Of a stretch of DNA of 43,592 nucleotides, positions 24,781 through 34,738 are shown one piece after another. How positions within the stretch are numbered: position 1 is the first letter of the stretch; every line of letters begins with the position of its first letter. The translations under genes were made by a program, and so were the position numbers. The notes under the pieces were generated by a model. That model saw nothing but the letters and a program-made list of their open reading frames with translations, was not told the DNA's origin and did no database searches. The stretch is from Echinococcus granulosus (Eukaryota > Platyhelminthes > Cestoda > Cyclophyllidea > Taeniidae), in contig NW_020170416.1 in the NCBI RefSeq assembly GCF_000524195.1, positions 699,467-743,058 of the forward strand, in the 5' to 3' direction.

Positions 24781-25950
24781 TCATATTTCGGTTCCATATT
24801 CGAATCTTGGTTCAGTACGGATGAGGATGTATTCCACTCTGAGTTCGCTGGAACTAATGATGAGTAAAAAGTCCGTCAATTACTTCAGAAACTTGTTATT
24901 GTAAACAATCCTCATAAGGCTTAAGTTTCCAAGGGAAAAACTTTGAAGATACCGTATCATTACTAAGGGACAATTTTGGTGAGCAGCTTTGCTGTTCAAT
25001 CCCCTTTACAACTGCCTGAAGCTGAAAAAGCGGAATGATTATGAGGTGACTACTTGACTTATGCAGGAAGATTGGACCCTCAGCATAAACGTTTTAAAAT
25101 GAAGAAACTGATTGACAATCAGTTCAAATGCCACATCTCCATTACAGTTTGCACTCATCCACCGATTCAGACATCCACACACGTCCACTAAGCATGATCA
25201 AGGAGAATTCGACTACGAGACAAACAGCCCTAATCGAACGCCAATGCTTGCTCAATCTCAAACATGACGCCGCTTTAGTTGGGTCTGGAGTCAAAGGCAT
25301 TTCTAGGTCTATGTTTTTCGTCATTTTAAGCATCTGAACTAACAGAGAGCCAGTTCAGCACTTTGTCAAGCATCACAAACACTACAAGTGTCACCAGTAC
25401 AACGTAAAGTTGGGCACTGTCGATCCAGCCCATCCGAGTTATGTAGAGACACAAACAACCACAAAGAACTTGGTCAAAACAAATTCAAAAGAAGCCTACA
25501 AACCAAAGAGCTTGATGAGGATTTCCGAAGTGAATGCATATTGTTGCCAAAGGTTCATCACAATCTGCCATAATGGCTGTCCCAAGTGACCAAAGTTGGA
25601 CACCTTCTGCGACATCACAAACATTATCGAAGCAACCATGCCAACGGTCTGGGAAAATGTGCGTCCAACAGACCCCTCGAACAGCCACCAGTATAGATGG
25701 TGACGACCTAAAGTTCTCTGGACAGCTTAGGCGCCCTGCATCCATCCAAGGCACATCATTCTTTAGAGTGTGCGGCGCCACGAATGCCAGCATCAATCTA
25801 CTTAGCCTTGACCGGTTCAACAAACTGAATCAGAAGGAACGACTGGCTAAAGATATCTGCAATGCGCTGCATATCACTACCATATCCTCATTGCGGTCGG
25901 CGACAATTGTCGAAACGTTTGCAGCAGCCTCCCACTTTGTCCCTTCAGTA
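24781..25950 (+). mobile_element. Decayed Ty3/Gypsy-type LTR retroelement fragment (gag-like plus aspartic protease)
   Basis: From 24781 the frame FESWFSTDEDVF resembles the Trp-containing capsid N-terminus of flatworm Gypsy gag proteins, followed after a stop by RQLLQKL. A degenerate zinc-knuckle-like segment lies near 25385-25420. From 25596, LDTFCDIT matches the retroviral-type aspartic protease active site LDTGSDIT with Gly replaced by Phe. After a frameshift, PRTATSIDGDDLKFSGQL and NASINLLSLDRFNKL match the rest of the protease up to its 'NLLGLDW' end. Stops and frameshifts show it is dead. No reverse transcriptase or long terminal repeats were found. Confidence 0.6.
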
Positions 25951-27224
25951 TGAACTCGCCTAACGATCGCTGCTAAAGTTCAATAGGCTGCGAAGTATCC
26001 TTCAAAGTCGCCAGTAGTACCTCCAACCCAGCTAGAGAAGCCCTGGTTTGAACACTACTTGGACTCCGTAGATCTAATTAATGGCTTTTTATAATCCATT
26101 CTGATGGATGGCTTTACAAAGTAGCCGGGGGTAGCACCCGCCTTGTGCCGCCATGACCCAATCGACAGGAGTTCATAGACAACAAAACAGCTAAAATCGT
26201 AGGAGTTCCATGACTGTTGCCGTTAACGTGTCATGAAGCATATCCACTCTTCCATTTCATTCTCACTCCACTGGTCAATTGGAGACACCTTGATGAATTC
26301 AAGCGAGTATTACTGACAATACGAGGGAGGAAACGGTCGCTGATACCACAAAAAGGTTTTTATTGGCATACTGGACAATACCACAGAAGCAGCGGTAGTA
26401 AAGCGAATTCCAGTGATGGTAGTTCAACAGAGACGTAAAATGGTGGAAACTACCTCCCTATTTTGACGAAGAGGTAAGTAAGGTGAGCATTGGCTTCACC
26501 AGACCGTCTTGGTTATTGGTTTCTGCTACATCTCTGCCACTATAAACGGACCACAAATGCCCCCGCTGCTCTGTTCGTGCGTTCGCATAGCAGCGTCCTT
26601 GCCAAGAAGGCCTTGTTGAAGACACCGCTGTTACCGGTACCACCTTATTTCAAAGAGGTCTTATCCTTGGCTAATGCGTATCGGCATCAAAGGCAGTCAT
26701 CGACCATAAAAAATGCTACCATTTCGTGCATCCGAAAATAGACTTTTCCTTCATCATTTATGGTTTGATTTGCCCCACTCATCTTTGTTTCAGTGTACAA
26801 AACATGCATCGTAGTTCCGATTTACAAGAGTTTAGCGCCTTGCTGATTCCACGATACCTAGCAGGCGAAGCGTGATAAGAGAGGCTCAGTCGAGAAATCA
26901 CGAGGACCAAGGAAAATGACATGTGAAATGTCTGTCTTGGAAAACGAGGCGAAGATGCTGAAGTCAGATGAGCATGAGATATACTGCAAAACAGACTGTG
27001 CCATCAAAATCACAATCGTCATTGAAGTGGACTGACCAAACGACAGCTGAGATGACACTGAAAATGTTGCTTAATAAGCTCAACACATGCGAAGACTGTC
27101 AAGTGGATTATTGTGCTACTTTGAAGGGAACAAAATCCGGTCTTTTCACGTAATGGCATGTTCAGCACCTATAACAAAGCATAAATTGTAAGCTAATCAT
27201 GTAATTAAATCCTCAACCTCAAAA
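25951..27224. other. Intergenic DNA after the retroelement, no gene recognised
   Basis: Several short frames exist on both strands (26217-26438, 26490-26741, minus 26858-27058) but none matches a known family. Some may be further retroelement wreckage. Nothing else can be supported. Confidence 0.4.
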
Positions 27225-27565
27225 CGTTACCTTCCAACCCATAAAACAGATTATTTCTTATATTTTTCCTTTTTTAAACTCAGCTTCCTCCACTTGCTTG
27301 CTGGTAGATTGCGAGAGGAAAGCTCACAGCAGCCGACAACAGAGTGAATCACGATTTATCGATCCATCGGTTCATTGATTTATCAGAATTTGATTTACCA
27401 CCAGACATTTGAATGCGCAGGCGCTTGCGTTTAATTAACAACTGCGGTGGTTCACGACCTGAGAGACGACTCCTGAGCGGAGCGCAGGAAGCTTCATCAT
27501 TTAGCACAGGCATCTTGACGCTTCAGCAGAGAGGCTGCACTAAAGTCCAATTTCACCAAGGCAAC
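27225..27565 (+). promoter_or_regulatory. 5' flank of micro-exon gene 1, conserved with gene 2
   Basis: This segment aligns with 34424-34738 upstream of gene 2: an AACCTC start, a pyrimidine tract ending in a CTCAGC box, TTTATCGAT-type motifs (cgatttatcgat), GATTTRCC, and a final TTTCACCAAG just before the start codon. Small indels, including a 2-nt one about 20-40 bases before the ATG, break any shared reading frame, so the stretch is best read as promoter plus 5' UTR. The ATCGAT-containing motifs could be transcription factor sites; this is inference. Confidence 0.5.
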
Positions 27566-27638
27566 ATGTCATACGAGCGACCCTTCTTCATCGACCTAAT
27601 AATGGCGAATCCATTGCCAAAATCGTCAAGTAAAGAAG
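27566..27638 (+). CDS. Gene 1 exon 1
   Basis: Encodes MSYERPFFIDLIMANPLP plus a short Lys/Ser tail, ending GAAG|gtagat in phase 1. Gene 2 exon 1 has the same length (73 nt) and nearly the same peptide. The start was chosen because similarity between the two genes is in frame from here on but broken by a 2-nt indel upstream. The peptide is too weakly hydrophobic for a standard signal sequence. A second in-frame ATG (MANPLP) is conserved in both genes. Confidence 0.7.
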
Positions 27639-30600
27639 GTAGATTTGCCACTTACTTTGGGAAGTATTACTTTAAAACAAACCTACAATTCCTCATAAAT
27701 GAAAGGACTACGTATACGCGATGAATTTGTCTCATAAAAGGGACAAGAAGAATTTTCAGAGTTAATTTAAGTTTAATAAAGTGTTGTGCCTTTTTAGATG
27801 GAAAGGAAAATCTATGTCACTACAAAGAACAAAATACAGCCAGCTCAAGAAAAGGTGATTATTTTTCACAATAACAAATCACTGTCTAATGATTAAATTG
27901 ATTAGCATAGAAATATTTGAGGAGCTTTCATAATCCCTTATAAGGTTTCATTACTGCAGTTTTCTAAGTTGTATTATTTAATTTTGCAGAGGAATGTTGC
28001 CCATGTAATGAGACGGATCAGCTAAAAATGGGCCAAAAGAAAGGTAATTAAGTCTTCAATAGGGGAGTCTTACACACTTATGGTAAATTATGTCAAAACC
28101 AAATTTCAAAAATGACGTAACAGAAGTAGTTCAATTGACAAGATTTAATAAATCACGTATATCTGAGCAGCTGAGAGTTTCCTGCAAATCTTTTGCTTGA
28201 GACAAATGCCTTCGAGATCCAGATTCATTGCATTAAGGCGGTAGTCCCAAACGAGGTAGTATTTTCTACCGTAGCCGTTGCATGCTTTATCAAATGCAAC
28301 CATCTAAAAATAGGCTTTTCATTTTCATAGGAGAATGTCATCCACTTCAAAGCTCAGGACAAAAGGACTGTTTTTCTAAGAGAGGTAATCTATCCTACGA
28401 CAATTTTTACTGATCATGTCAAATATGACGGTCAAGAATGAGTTTTTTGCTTTCGCAATTAAATGCCCCCCACCAAAAAATTCGGGAAAAAATGACTGTA
28501 GTCTCAGGAAAGGCAATCCATCGCTCCAAAAGTGTTACTAACCCTGATAAATGTGACCGTCTAAAATGCTTTTTTCGCTTTCACAGAAGAATGTCCTCCA
28601 GCTTCGAGCCCAACACAGCAGTTCCGTGCTCCCAAAAGAGGTAATACATTTCATTGTAATTGCTACTGACCACGTCGAATGTGACCGCCTGCAAAATGGC
28701 ATCTTAATTTTACAGGAGAAAGTCCTCCACCTCTAAGCTCTGGACAAAAGGACTTCGGTCACAAAAAAGGTAATAAGATCCACCTTAACCGCTACCTATC
28801 CTTTTAAATATGATCTTCTTGAAAGTTTCTTGCTTTTACAGGAGAATGTCCTCCACCTCAAAGCTCAGAACAAAGGGACTTCAGTCTCAAAAGAGGTAAT
28901 AAGGCCCACTTAAACTTCTGCTGATCCTTTTCAACATGACCGTCTGGAATGCGCTTCTTACCTTTACAGAAGAATGCGCTCCAGCTCCAAACGCTATTCA
29001 ACCGGCCTATGGTCCCAAACAAGGTAAAAATTTTGAAAGTAACAGCCGCAAACACTTTTAAATGTGATCTTTTAAAAAGTGTTTCGTACTTTTAATGGAG
29101 AACGCACTCCACCTCAAAATGCATTTCAGCAGGATTGTGGTCCCAATAGAAGTGACCTGTTTCATCGTAATTTTTACTAACTCTATCAAATGTGTTTGCT
29201 TAGAATATACCTTTCACTTTTGCAGGACAATCCTCTCCACCTCAAAACAGATTACAAAAGACTTGTAACCTCAAAAAACGAGGTAAAAATTTTTAAATAA
29301 CTGCTGCTGCCATTTTAGAACATGATCTTATGTAAAGTGCTTCTCATTTGCAGCAGAGTGTCCTCCTCCTCAGAAAGCGTTTCAAAAGGCCTGTAGTCCC
29401 AAACAAGGTAACTTTTCAACCGTAACTGTTGCCGATAATCTCGAATGCGATCTTCGTGAATGCACTTCTTACATTTTCAGGAGAATGCCCTCCACCTCAA
29501 AGCCCATTACAACAGGCCCTTGGCCCCAAGCAAGGTAAAAATTTTCGTTTTTATCACTGCTGACACTTAAAAGTAATCTTCCTAGGAAGTGCTCCTTACA
29601 TTTACAGGAGAATGCTCTCCACCTCAAAACACATTTTAACAGGCTGGTAGTCCCAACAGAGGTGACCTGTTTCACTGTGATTCTTACTGTCCCTATCAAA
29701 TGAGATTGGTCCAAATATGCCTTCCACTTTTNNNNNNNNNNNNNNNNNNNNNNNNNNNNNNNNNNNNNNNNNNNNNNNNNNNNNNNNNNNNNNNNNNNNN
29801 NNNNNNNNNNNNNNNNNNNNNNNNNNNNNNNGATTCTTACTGTCCCTATTTAATGTGAATGGCTCAGATATGTCTTTCACTTTTATAGAACAGTGCCCTC
29901 CACCTCAAAGCGCATTTCAACAGGCCCGTGGCCCCAACCGAGGTAAATCTCTCAAACTAACTGCTGCTGGCTTTTTTTAAGGTTATCTTTTGAAAGATGC
30001 TTTTCACTTTTACAGCTGAATGCCCCCCACGGCAAAACGCGTTTCAGCAGGCCTGTGATGCCACACGAGGTAGACTTTCCACCTTTACTGTTGATGACCC
30101 TAGAGAATGTGGTCATCAAAAATGTGTATTTAATCTTACAGGAGAGTACGTTCCACCTCAAAACTCATTTCATTTAACCTTTAAGCCCAATGGAGGTTAT
30201 CTGTCTCCTTTATTTGTTATTGCTGGGGTGTGTGATCGTCTAAAATGTGCTTTATGCTTTACAGGAGAATGCTTTCCAAGTGAAAGCCCAGATCAACATC
30301 AATGCATTCGAAAAAGTAATATTTTTCCTCTCTGTGTTGTATTTACTTACAGTTGATTATTTTTGCTTAATAAAAATGTATCATTTGCCTATCATCATGA
30401 CTTTCGAATACGCCAGTTCTCCCCTCCTTAAATCTTTTTTCACCCTTTTTTAATTATTTAGTTCAGTGTCCGCTAGCTTCACCTTCGAATCAACCATGCG
30501 AAAACCCAAGAAACGGTAAAGAATTCAGTGGTATTTCAAATCGTATTAATTTAAATGAACTCATCTCTTTGCTTTAATTTACAAGTAGTAGAATTGAGCA

Positions 30601-30743
30601 CATACCAGTTTCATAGGCTTTTAAGTTATGATATTATCAACTGTTTCTTGTGTGAGTTCGTCACATTTTCATTTACAATAATTATTTATTTCGCTGAACT
30701 AAAACATTTATCGGGGTTAAATAGTACAATGAGAAGTGGATAA
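27566..30743 (+). CDS. Micro-exon cassette gene 1: variable 18-aa repeat protein, unknown family
   Basis: A first exon (27566-27638) and a 57-nt second exon lead into an array of mostly 54-nt exons, all phase 1 at both ends, and a last exon (30586-30743). Each exon encodes about 18 residues of the form Gly/Glu-Glu-Cys-Pro-Pro-Pro-Gln...Gln...Cys/Phe...Lys-Arg, with a Gly codon split across most junctions. Including all exons with usable splice sites and no stop gives about 347 residues; unknown exons in the gap would add more. There is no classical signal peptide. The last exon encodes a hydrophobic segment that could anchor the protein in a membrane. Architecture resembles flatworm micro-exon genes, but I do not recognise the protein. 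Confidence 0.7.
27798..27854 (+). CDS. Gene 1 exon 2
   Basis: A 57-nt exon between ctttttag and gtgatt, phase 1/1, encoding DGKENLCHYKEQNTASSRK. The gene 2 counterpart at 34970-35026 has the same length and keeps Glu-Asn, Cys, Lys, Gln, Ala-Ser and a basic end. The preceding introns are 159 and 158 nt in the two genes. Confidence 0.72.
27990..28384 (+). CDS. Gene 1 exons 3 and 4 (27990-28043, 28331-28384)
   Basis: Two 54-nt phase 1/1 exons. The first (attttgcag, gtaatt) encodes EECCPCNETDQLKMGQKK; the second (ttcatag, gtaatc) encodes GECHPLQSSGQKDCFSKR and is the first member of the regular 128-bp array. Both keep Glu2, Cys3, Pro and Gln11 of the 18-residue repeat. Confidence 0.7.
28459..28512 (+). 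pseudogene. Decayed cassette exon: acceptor lost, GC donor
   Basis: Lies exactly 128 bp after the previous cassette and still encodes an open 18-residue repeat (VKCPPPKNSGKNDCSLRK). The acceptor position reads CAA instead of CAG, and the donor reads GC instead of GT. The acceptor loss alone should prevent normal use; the open frame suggests the loss is recent, or that the exon is little constrained. Confidence 0.6.
29098..29151 (+). pseudogene. Decayed cassette exon: acceptor AG replaced by TG
   Basis: In register with the array (128 bp from each neighbour) and still open (GERTPPQNAFQQDCGPNR). The acceptor reads aatg instead of acag, and the last exon base is A instead of G before gtgacc. 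The conserved Cys3 is Arg. A fallback CAG inside the exon (before GATTGT) exists but would break the frame pattern. Confidence 0.55.
29608..29661 (+). pseudogene. Cassette exon with good splice sites but an in-frame TAA
   Basis: The acceptor (tttacag) and donor (gtgacc) are intact, but TAA at 29637-29639 lies in the shared frame, where neighbours have CAG/CAA. Inclusion would end the protein or trigger nonsense-mediated decay, so it must be skipped for a full product, or acts as a switch exon. It occupies the same place in the four-unit block as the decayed exon at 29098. Confidence 0.65.
29732..29831. other. 100-N assembly gap inside the cassette array
   Basis: Exactly 100 N, a conventional placeholder. 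The left flank (29679-29731) and the right flank (29832-29884) start with the same 18 bases and are similar throughout, both being the intron of the same cassette type. The gap therefore hides at least part of one more cassette, and the N count should not be read as a real length. Confidence 0.95.
30265..30515 (+). CDS. Gene 1 last two array exons (30265-30315, 30462-30515)
   Basis: The 51-nt exon (ctttacag, A|gtaata) encodes GECFPSESPDQHQCIRK. The 54-nt exon (attatttag, gtaaag) encodes a related unit with QCPLASPSNQPCENPRN. Both keep phase 1/1. They have two cysteines each and are more diverged than the core array, like edge units of a tandem repeat. Confidence 0.62.
30586..30743 (+). CDS. 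Gene 1 probable terminal exon with hydrophobic segment
   Basis: The acceptor tttacaag opens the phase required by the previous exon and runs 52 codons to a TAA at 30741-30743. It contains CFLCEFVTFSFTIIIYFAEL, a hydrophobic stretch long enough to span a membrane, followed by a short polar tail. If real, some isoforms would be membrane-anchored. The acceptor is only moderate and no polyadenylation signal was located, so this is a candidate. Confidence 0.4.
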
Positions 30744-33700
30744 CATTCTGTCGCTTTGAAGGGATGCAAGGCCTGGCTTACTTGCAAATGGAACTACCTT
30801 CTCATAGAGTTTATCGCCACTTCATCAATACATCTTTCCCCACTGTTTAGATGATTGGGGTTATTTTCAAATGCCAGACATTTCGGGTTGTAATGCATAC
30901 GGTACTTTTCCTATTCTCATTGTCACTAGTGTATTGCGCACACTTATTTTGTAGTAAACTGCTAGAAATAGACAGCATTTTTTGGCATTCATTTTGTCCG
31001 TTTCTGCTTCCAAAGTAAACTTTCAAGGTGAAAGTTAAAGTAGTTGCATCTCTGCCACAATACATTGATATGTTTTTTTACTAGATTTATCAGGTCTATT
31101 TGATAAAACTTGGGGGTCTGCACATCTATATTCTAGCGAAAAATGTTAATCTTAAAGCTCTAATGGCAAAATATTTTATCATCCTGTGAAATTATATGAT
31201 GCTATTTAATGGCCCCTGCATAGTGCTTCCATTTTTCCCGATTTGGGATTAAGTATGGGACTCGGCGAATCCATCTGTTCTTTTTTCCCTTTTCCTCTCC
31301 TAATATACATATGGTAGCAGGATTTGGTAAGTTAGTATCAAATGACATGTGACTTAGCTGATTGTAATGAAAAATGCGTTTAGTTTGATTACTACCATCA
31401 CCTTGGTGAAATGTCTCCTACACTGGTTGGGCTTCCGCTTTTTTGGTTGATGAGTCCTCTTTTAGTCCGAATTTAACTTTTGGTTGGAAACGTGATCCAA
31501 AAAATGATAACTAAAAGAAGAAATTCACTGGTCAAATGGATCTTTATAGCAGTTTGTAAATACTTTTTCTTCTTTTGGGTTATTTTAACTTTAACGTAGG
31601 ATGCAATTACAATTCAAACTGAATTCTTGACTTAAGATTAATTTTCGGAGGTAAAAAGGCGAATATGTCTATTATCTCACTGTCTTTTCCCAAACTCCAT
31701 ACCAATTCGAAAAAAATTTGTATAAATGCTAGCACTTTTCTCTGTAACCCTTGACCTGACTCAGGATCACAAATAACTGCAACTTCCATTTGGTTTTTAG
31801 TAAGACACATTCGCTTACCTTAAACTAAAGCTAATCTCAATCAAAATGATTTACTGTGGTGACTTGCTAAACTTTCCTTTTATACGTGGCGAATTAAGTG
31901 GTTGGATATAGGCTTTCTGTTCCTCCGGATGCCTATACACCGTACCTGTAGCTGATGTGCCAGCATCAAATAAATGTGCTTAAGTTTATTTTTGCAGCAG
32001 CAGCTTGAAAAAACCATCCTAAACCAACTGAAAACGTATGCTTTGTTAGTCAATTTGACCAAGGTTGGCAGCTCACGAACACATTTTAAATTGTCTAGTG
32101 ATTACTGTGAGTCTCGGCAGTAGAAAAATCCACCAAATGAACTCATTTTCTGATTTAAAATTAAGTTTAAGATGTTTGAATTTAAAAAACGTCTGATTTC
32201 CAGACGTCAATTTCCACACACTCGTGCATTACGACTGGCAAAGGAGTTAATCAGATCCAAAAAAAGGCCCAACTCATTTTTAATGCACAACTCAGTTCTC
32301 GCCTACAACTGGTAGCTTAACTTGTAAAGCCCTGATTAACCTTCTTGCCTAATCCCACATTTGTTTGAGATTCTATCCCTACCTTAAATTAAAAATTACA
32401 ATTTTGCAAGAGGAGGATGGTTTCTTTACCAAGCATTGCCAAACGAGATTTCTCCATTCAAAACGTCTAGGATTACTAGCATTCCGAGTGGCAAATCAGA
32501 GAAGAATTGAGTTGGGTGTCTGTGCTAATTGTTAAGCACAGTCCTCGAATTAGCCTTCGTGCTTGGCCTGCAAAATATGCTATTGAAGTCAAATTTAGCT
32601 TTTCTACAAGTATTCTTAAACGGGATTTATCCATCTGAAACATTTGGGATTAGTAATTTTTTGACCAGAAGATGAAATAATCATTGAGATAAAGTGCTTG
32701 GCTGCTTGACAAATCCAGCTTAAATCTGTGTAACAATAATCCACTAAAATAAAAATAAATTGGCCTAAGGCACACTTCGTATTTATTCTCTCTAACCCTT
32801 AAAGGCTGCCCTAAATGAAAACAGTCCGTGGGTCTACCTTCACATGCTAGTCTGCGAAGTGTACGGCTGAAATCAACTTCAATTCCTCAACCGTCTCGCG
32901 AGCAGAGCGTCGTCAATGGCTTTGGAGTTAGCAAGAGTCACTGCTTTAATTTAAATTTACCCACCGTGATTTAAAGTGTACATTTTTGGTGTATTCTTGC
33001 AAAAAGCGCATTTTATTTTCTCCTTATCTTTGATTATTAGCGAGTGGAAAAATCTATTAAGCTTTATTGCTTAAATTATCCGCGATTGGGCTCAGGGTTT
33101 TCGTGAAGTAAATACAACCCTTGATTTTGGATAGAATAAGCGGAAAAGAGCTGAAGAAGGATACCCTTGTCTAAGTATGGGGCTAAGAGCAACTTTCCGT
33201 GAAGGAAAGCAAGACCACAGCTGCTACTTATACTAAACGAGTAGCATTTTACACCAGTGTTGGTACGATGAATTGAAGGCGTCAGAAGAATTCAGAATCA
33301 CTGCACCCTTAAAGCTAATGGGGAATTTGTGTCAAGGATAATTGGCAACATCCACCACATGGTAAAACTGGGATCCTTCTCACCTCCATTGCCCTTTAGG
33401 TTTTCAGTCAATTTTTACTCGACGGTTGATTTCATGTTGAATTTATCCGCTTCCACTCTTGACCAGACGAAAAATATTAATGGACGATATTTCTTTATGT
33501 AACATTGTTTGTCGATTTATTCCCCTGAAACCTTTGATTTAAGGACTTTCACAATTAGAACCCACTTATAATCGGTGTTACTCAAGGTACATCCCACAGC
33601 AGAGTTATCCAGAATAACTTTGAGATGGCAATTTTTAGGAGGGTAAAAATAGTCAGACCTATGTTGTCGGGTGACGGATGATGTTCATCATTGCAGCAGT

Positions 33701-34423
33701 GATTTATCCTTTACGACAACCGCAACCATTACCATGAAAGAATACGCAGAGTGTCCATTGAAGTGGAATGCACTATCACCATCACCGTCATTATAATTCA
33801 GGACTTAGGACATATTTGAAGCCAAATAAGGCATTCTGCAAAGCAATTTGACGCAATTTCAGGAAAATTTTTTTTGGGCCTGTTTGATTTTAAGAATTTC
33901 ACTATTCTGAAGAATATCACCAAGGGAAAATTTCGACGCGATTATTGACATCATTTATTCTCATGTGTAATAGGCTCTGCCTTTAACTCTTTTGCCTCGA
34001 CCTTTATTCTTTTGTACCTAGTAGGCTGAACAAATAAGGCTCTTTCCAGTTGGTGGCATTACAAACGGGGTTCAGGGGTCAGGAACATGTCTGCCCAGTC
34101 TTAGCTCCCTTCTCGGGTAATTTAAGCAACGCTCCTTTATTACCTCTGTTTCAGTAGACAGTCCATTAAAACGGAATCGTCTATCATATCCTCGTTAATA
34201 CCTTCATGGTTCATTAACTATGTACTTGAAAATAAGCCTTTACTTGCCGGCAGGTGGTGGAGAAGGCGGCAGGAGAAGCAAACTACCCACAAAGAGAAAA
34301 TGTCAATTAGATGATCAAACGAATTTTAAGGAAGCAGAATTCTATCTTTTTAACTATTTAAGGGTTCGCTTAACACCCACAACAAAAGTACAAGGTGCAC
34401 ACACAAATCATGAAATGGAAACG
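30744..34423. other. Spacer between the two micro-exon genes, no gene recognised
   Basis: AT-rich DNA of 3.7 kb with only short, unconvincing frames on either strand. I found no further cassette exons, mobile element or RNA gene in it. Confidence 0.55.
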
Positions 34424-34738
34424 GCAACCTCTAAATTTTGCCTTTTAAGCTGCAAAAAGAGATCATTTACCTTCTTTCTCTCTCTTTAAGCTCAGCATAC
34501 TCCACCTGCCCTGGGCAGAGGGCAGAGCAAATCGTAAGTTCATCGATTTATCGATTTATCGGAAATTGATTTGCCGTACAATGTTTGAATTTCGCTTGTT
34601 TGCGCTTATATAATAATAAATGCGGTGATTTACAGTCTGAGAGACACTTCAGCCGAGCGCATACCTCGTCCTCAATTTACACGCGCATCTTGTCGCTTCA
34701 ACAGGCAATCCACGAAAGCTCCATTTCACCAAGTCAAC
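34424..34738 (+). promoter_or_regulatory. 5' flank of micro-exon gene 2 with TATA-like element
   Basis: Homologous to 27225-27565. It contains three adjacent ATCGATTTATCG-type motifs near 34540-34562 and a TATATAA at 34607-34613, about 125 bases before the start codon. Gene 1 has no TATA sequence at the matching place, so the two promoters may differ in strength or use. Exact transcription start is unknown. Confidence 0.45.

Larger units (their letters stand above)
28331..30315 (+). repeat. Tandem array of 128-bp exon-plus-intron cassettes
   Basis: Exon-equivalent starts are 28331, 28459, 28587, 28716, 28842, 28970, 29098, 29226, 29354, 29481, 29608, then after the gap 29889, 30016, 30142 and 30265. 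Spacing is 123-129 bp, so each unit is one 54-nt exon (57 at 29226, 51 at 30265) plus an intron of about 74 nt. Intact exons are 28331-28384, 28587-28640, 28716-28769, 28842-28895, 28970-29023, 29226-29282, 29354-29407, 29481-29534, 29889-29942, 30016-30069, 30142-30195 and 30265-30315. Introns are repeated along with exons, showing that whole exon-intron units were duplicated. A four-unit superstructure of about 511 bp is also visible. Confidence 0.85.

Noticed and set aside
27413..27565. Upstream extension of micro-exon gene 1 (51 extra in-frame codons)
   Set aside because: The matching region of gene 2 is offset by a 2-nt indel, so the frame is not conserved. It is treated as 5' UTR.
29602..29980. 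Frames that run through the N gap
   Set aside because: They are artefacts of unknown bases being read as codons.
28331..30315. CRISPR-like array (regular repeats and spacers)
   Set aside because: Units carry acceptor and donor splice sites, open frames and diverged repeats, and the genome is clearly animal.
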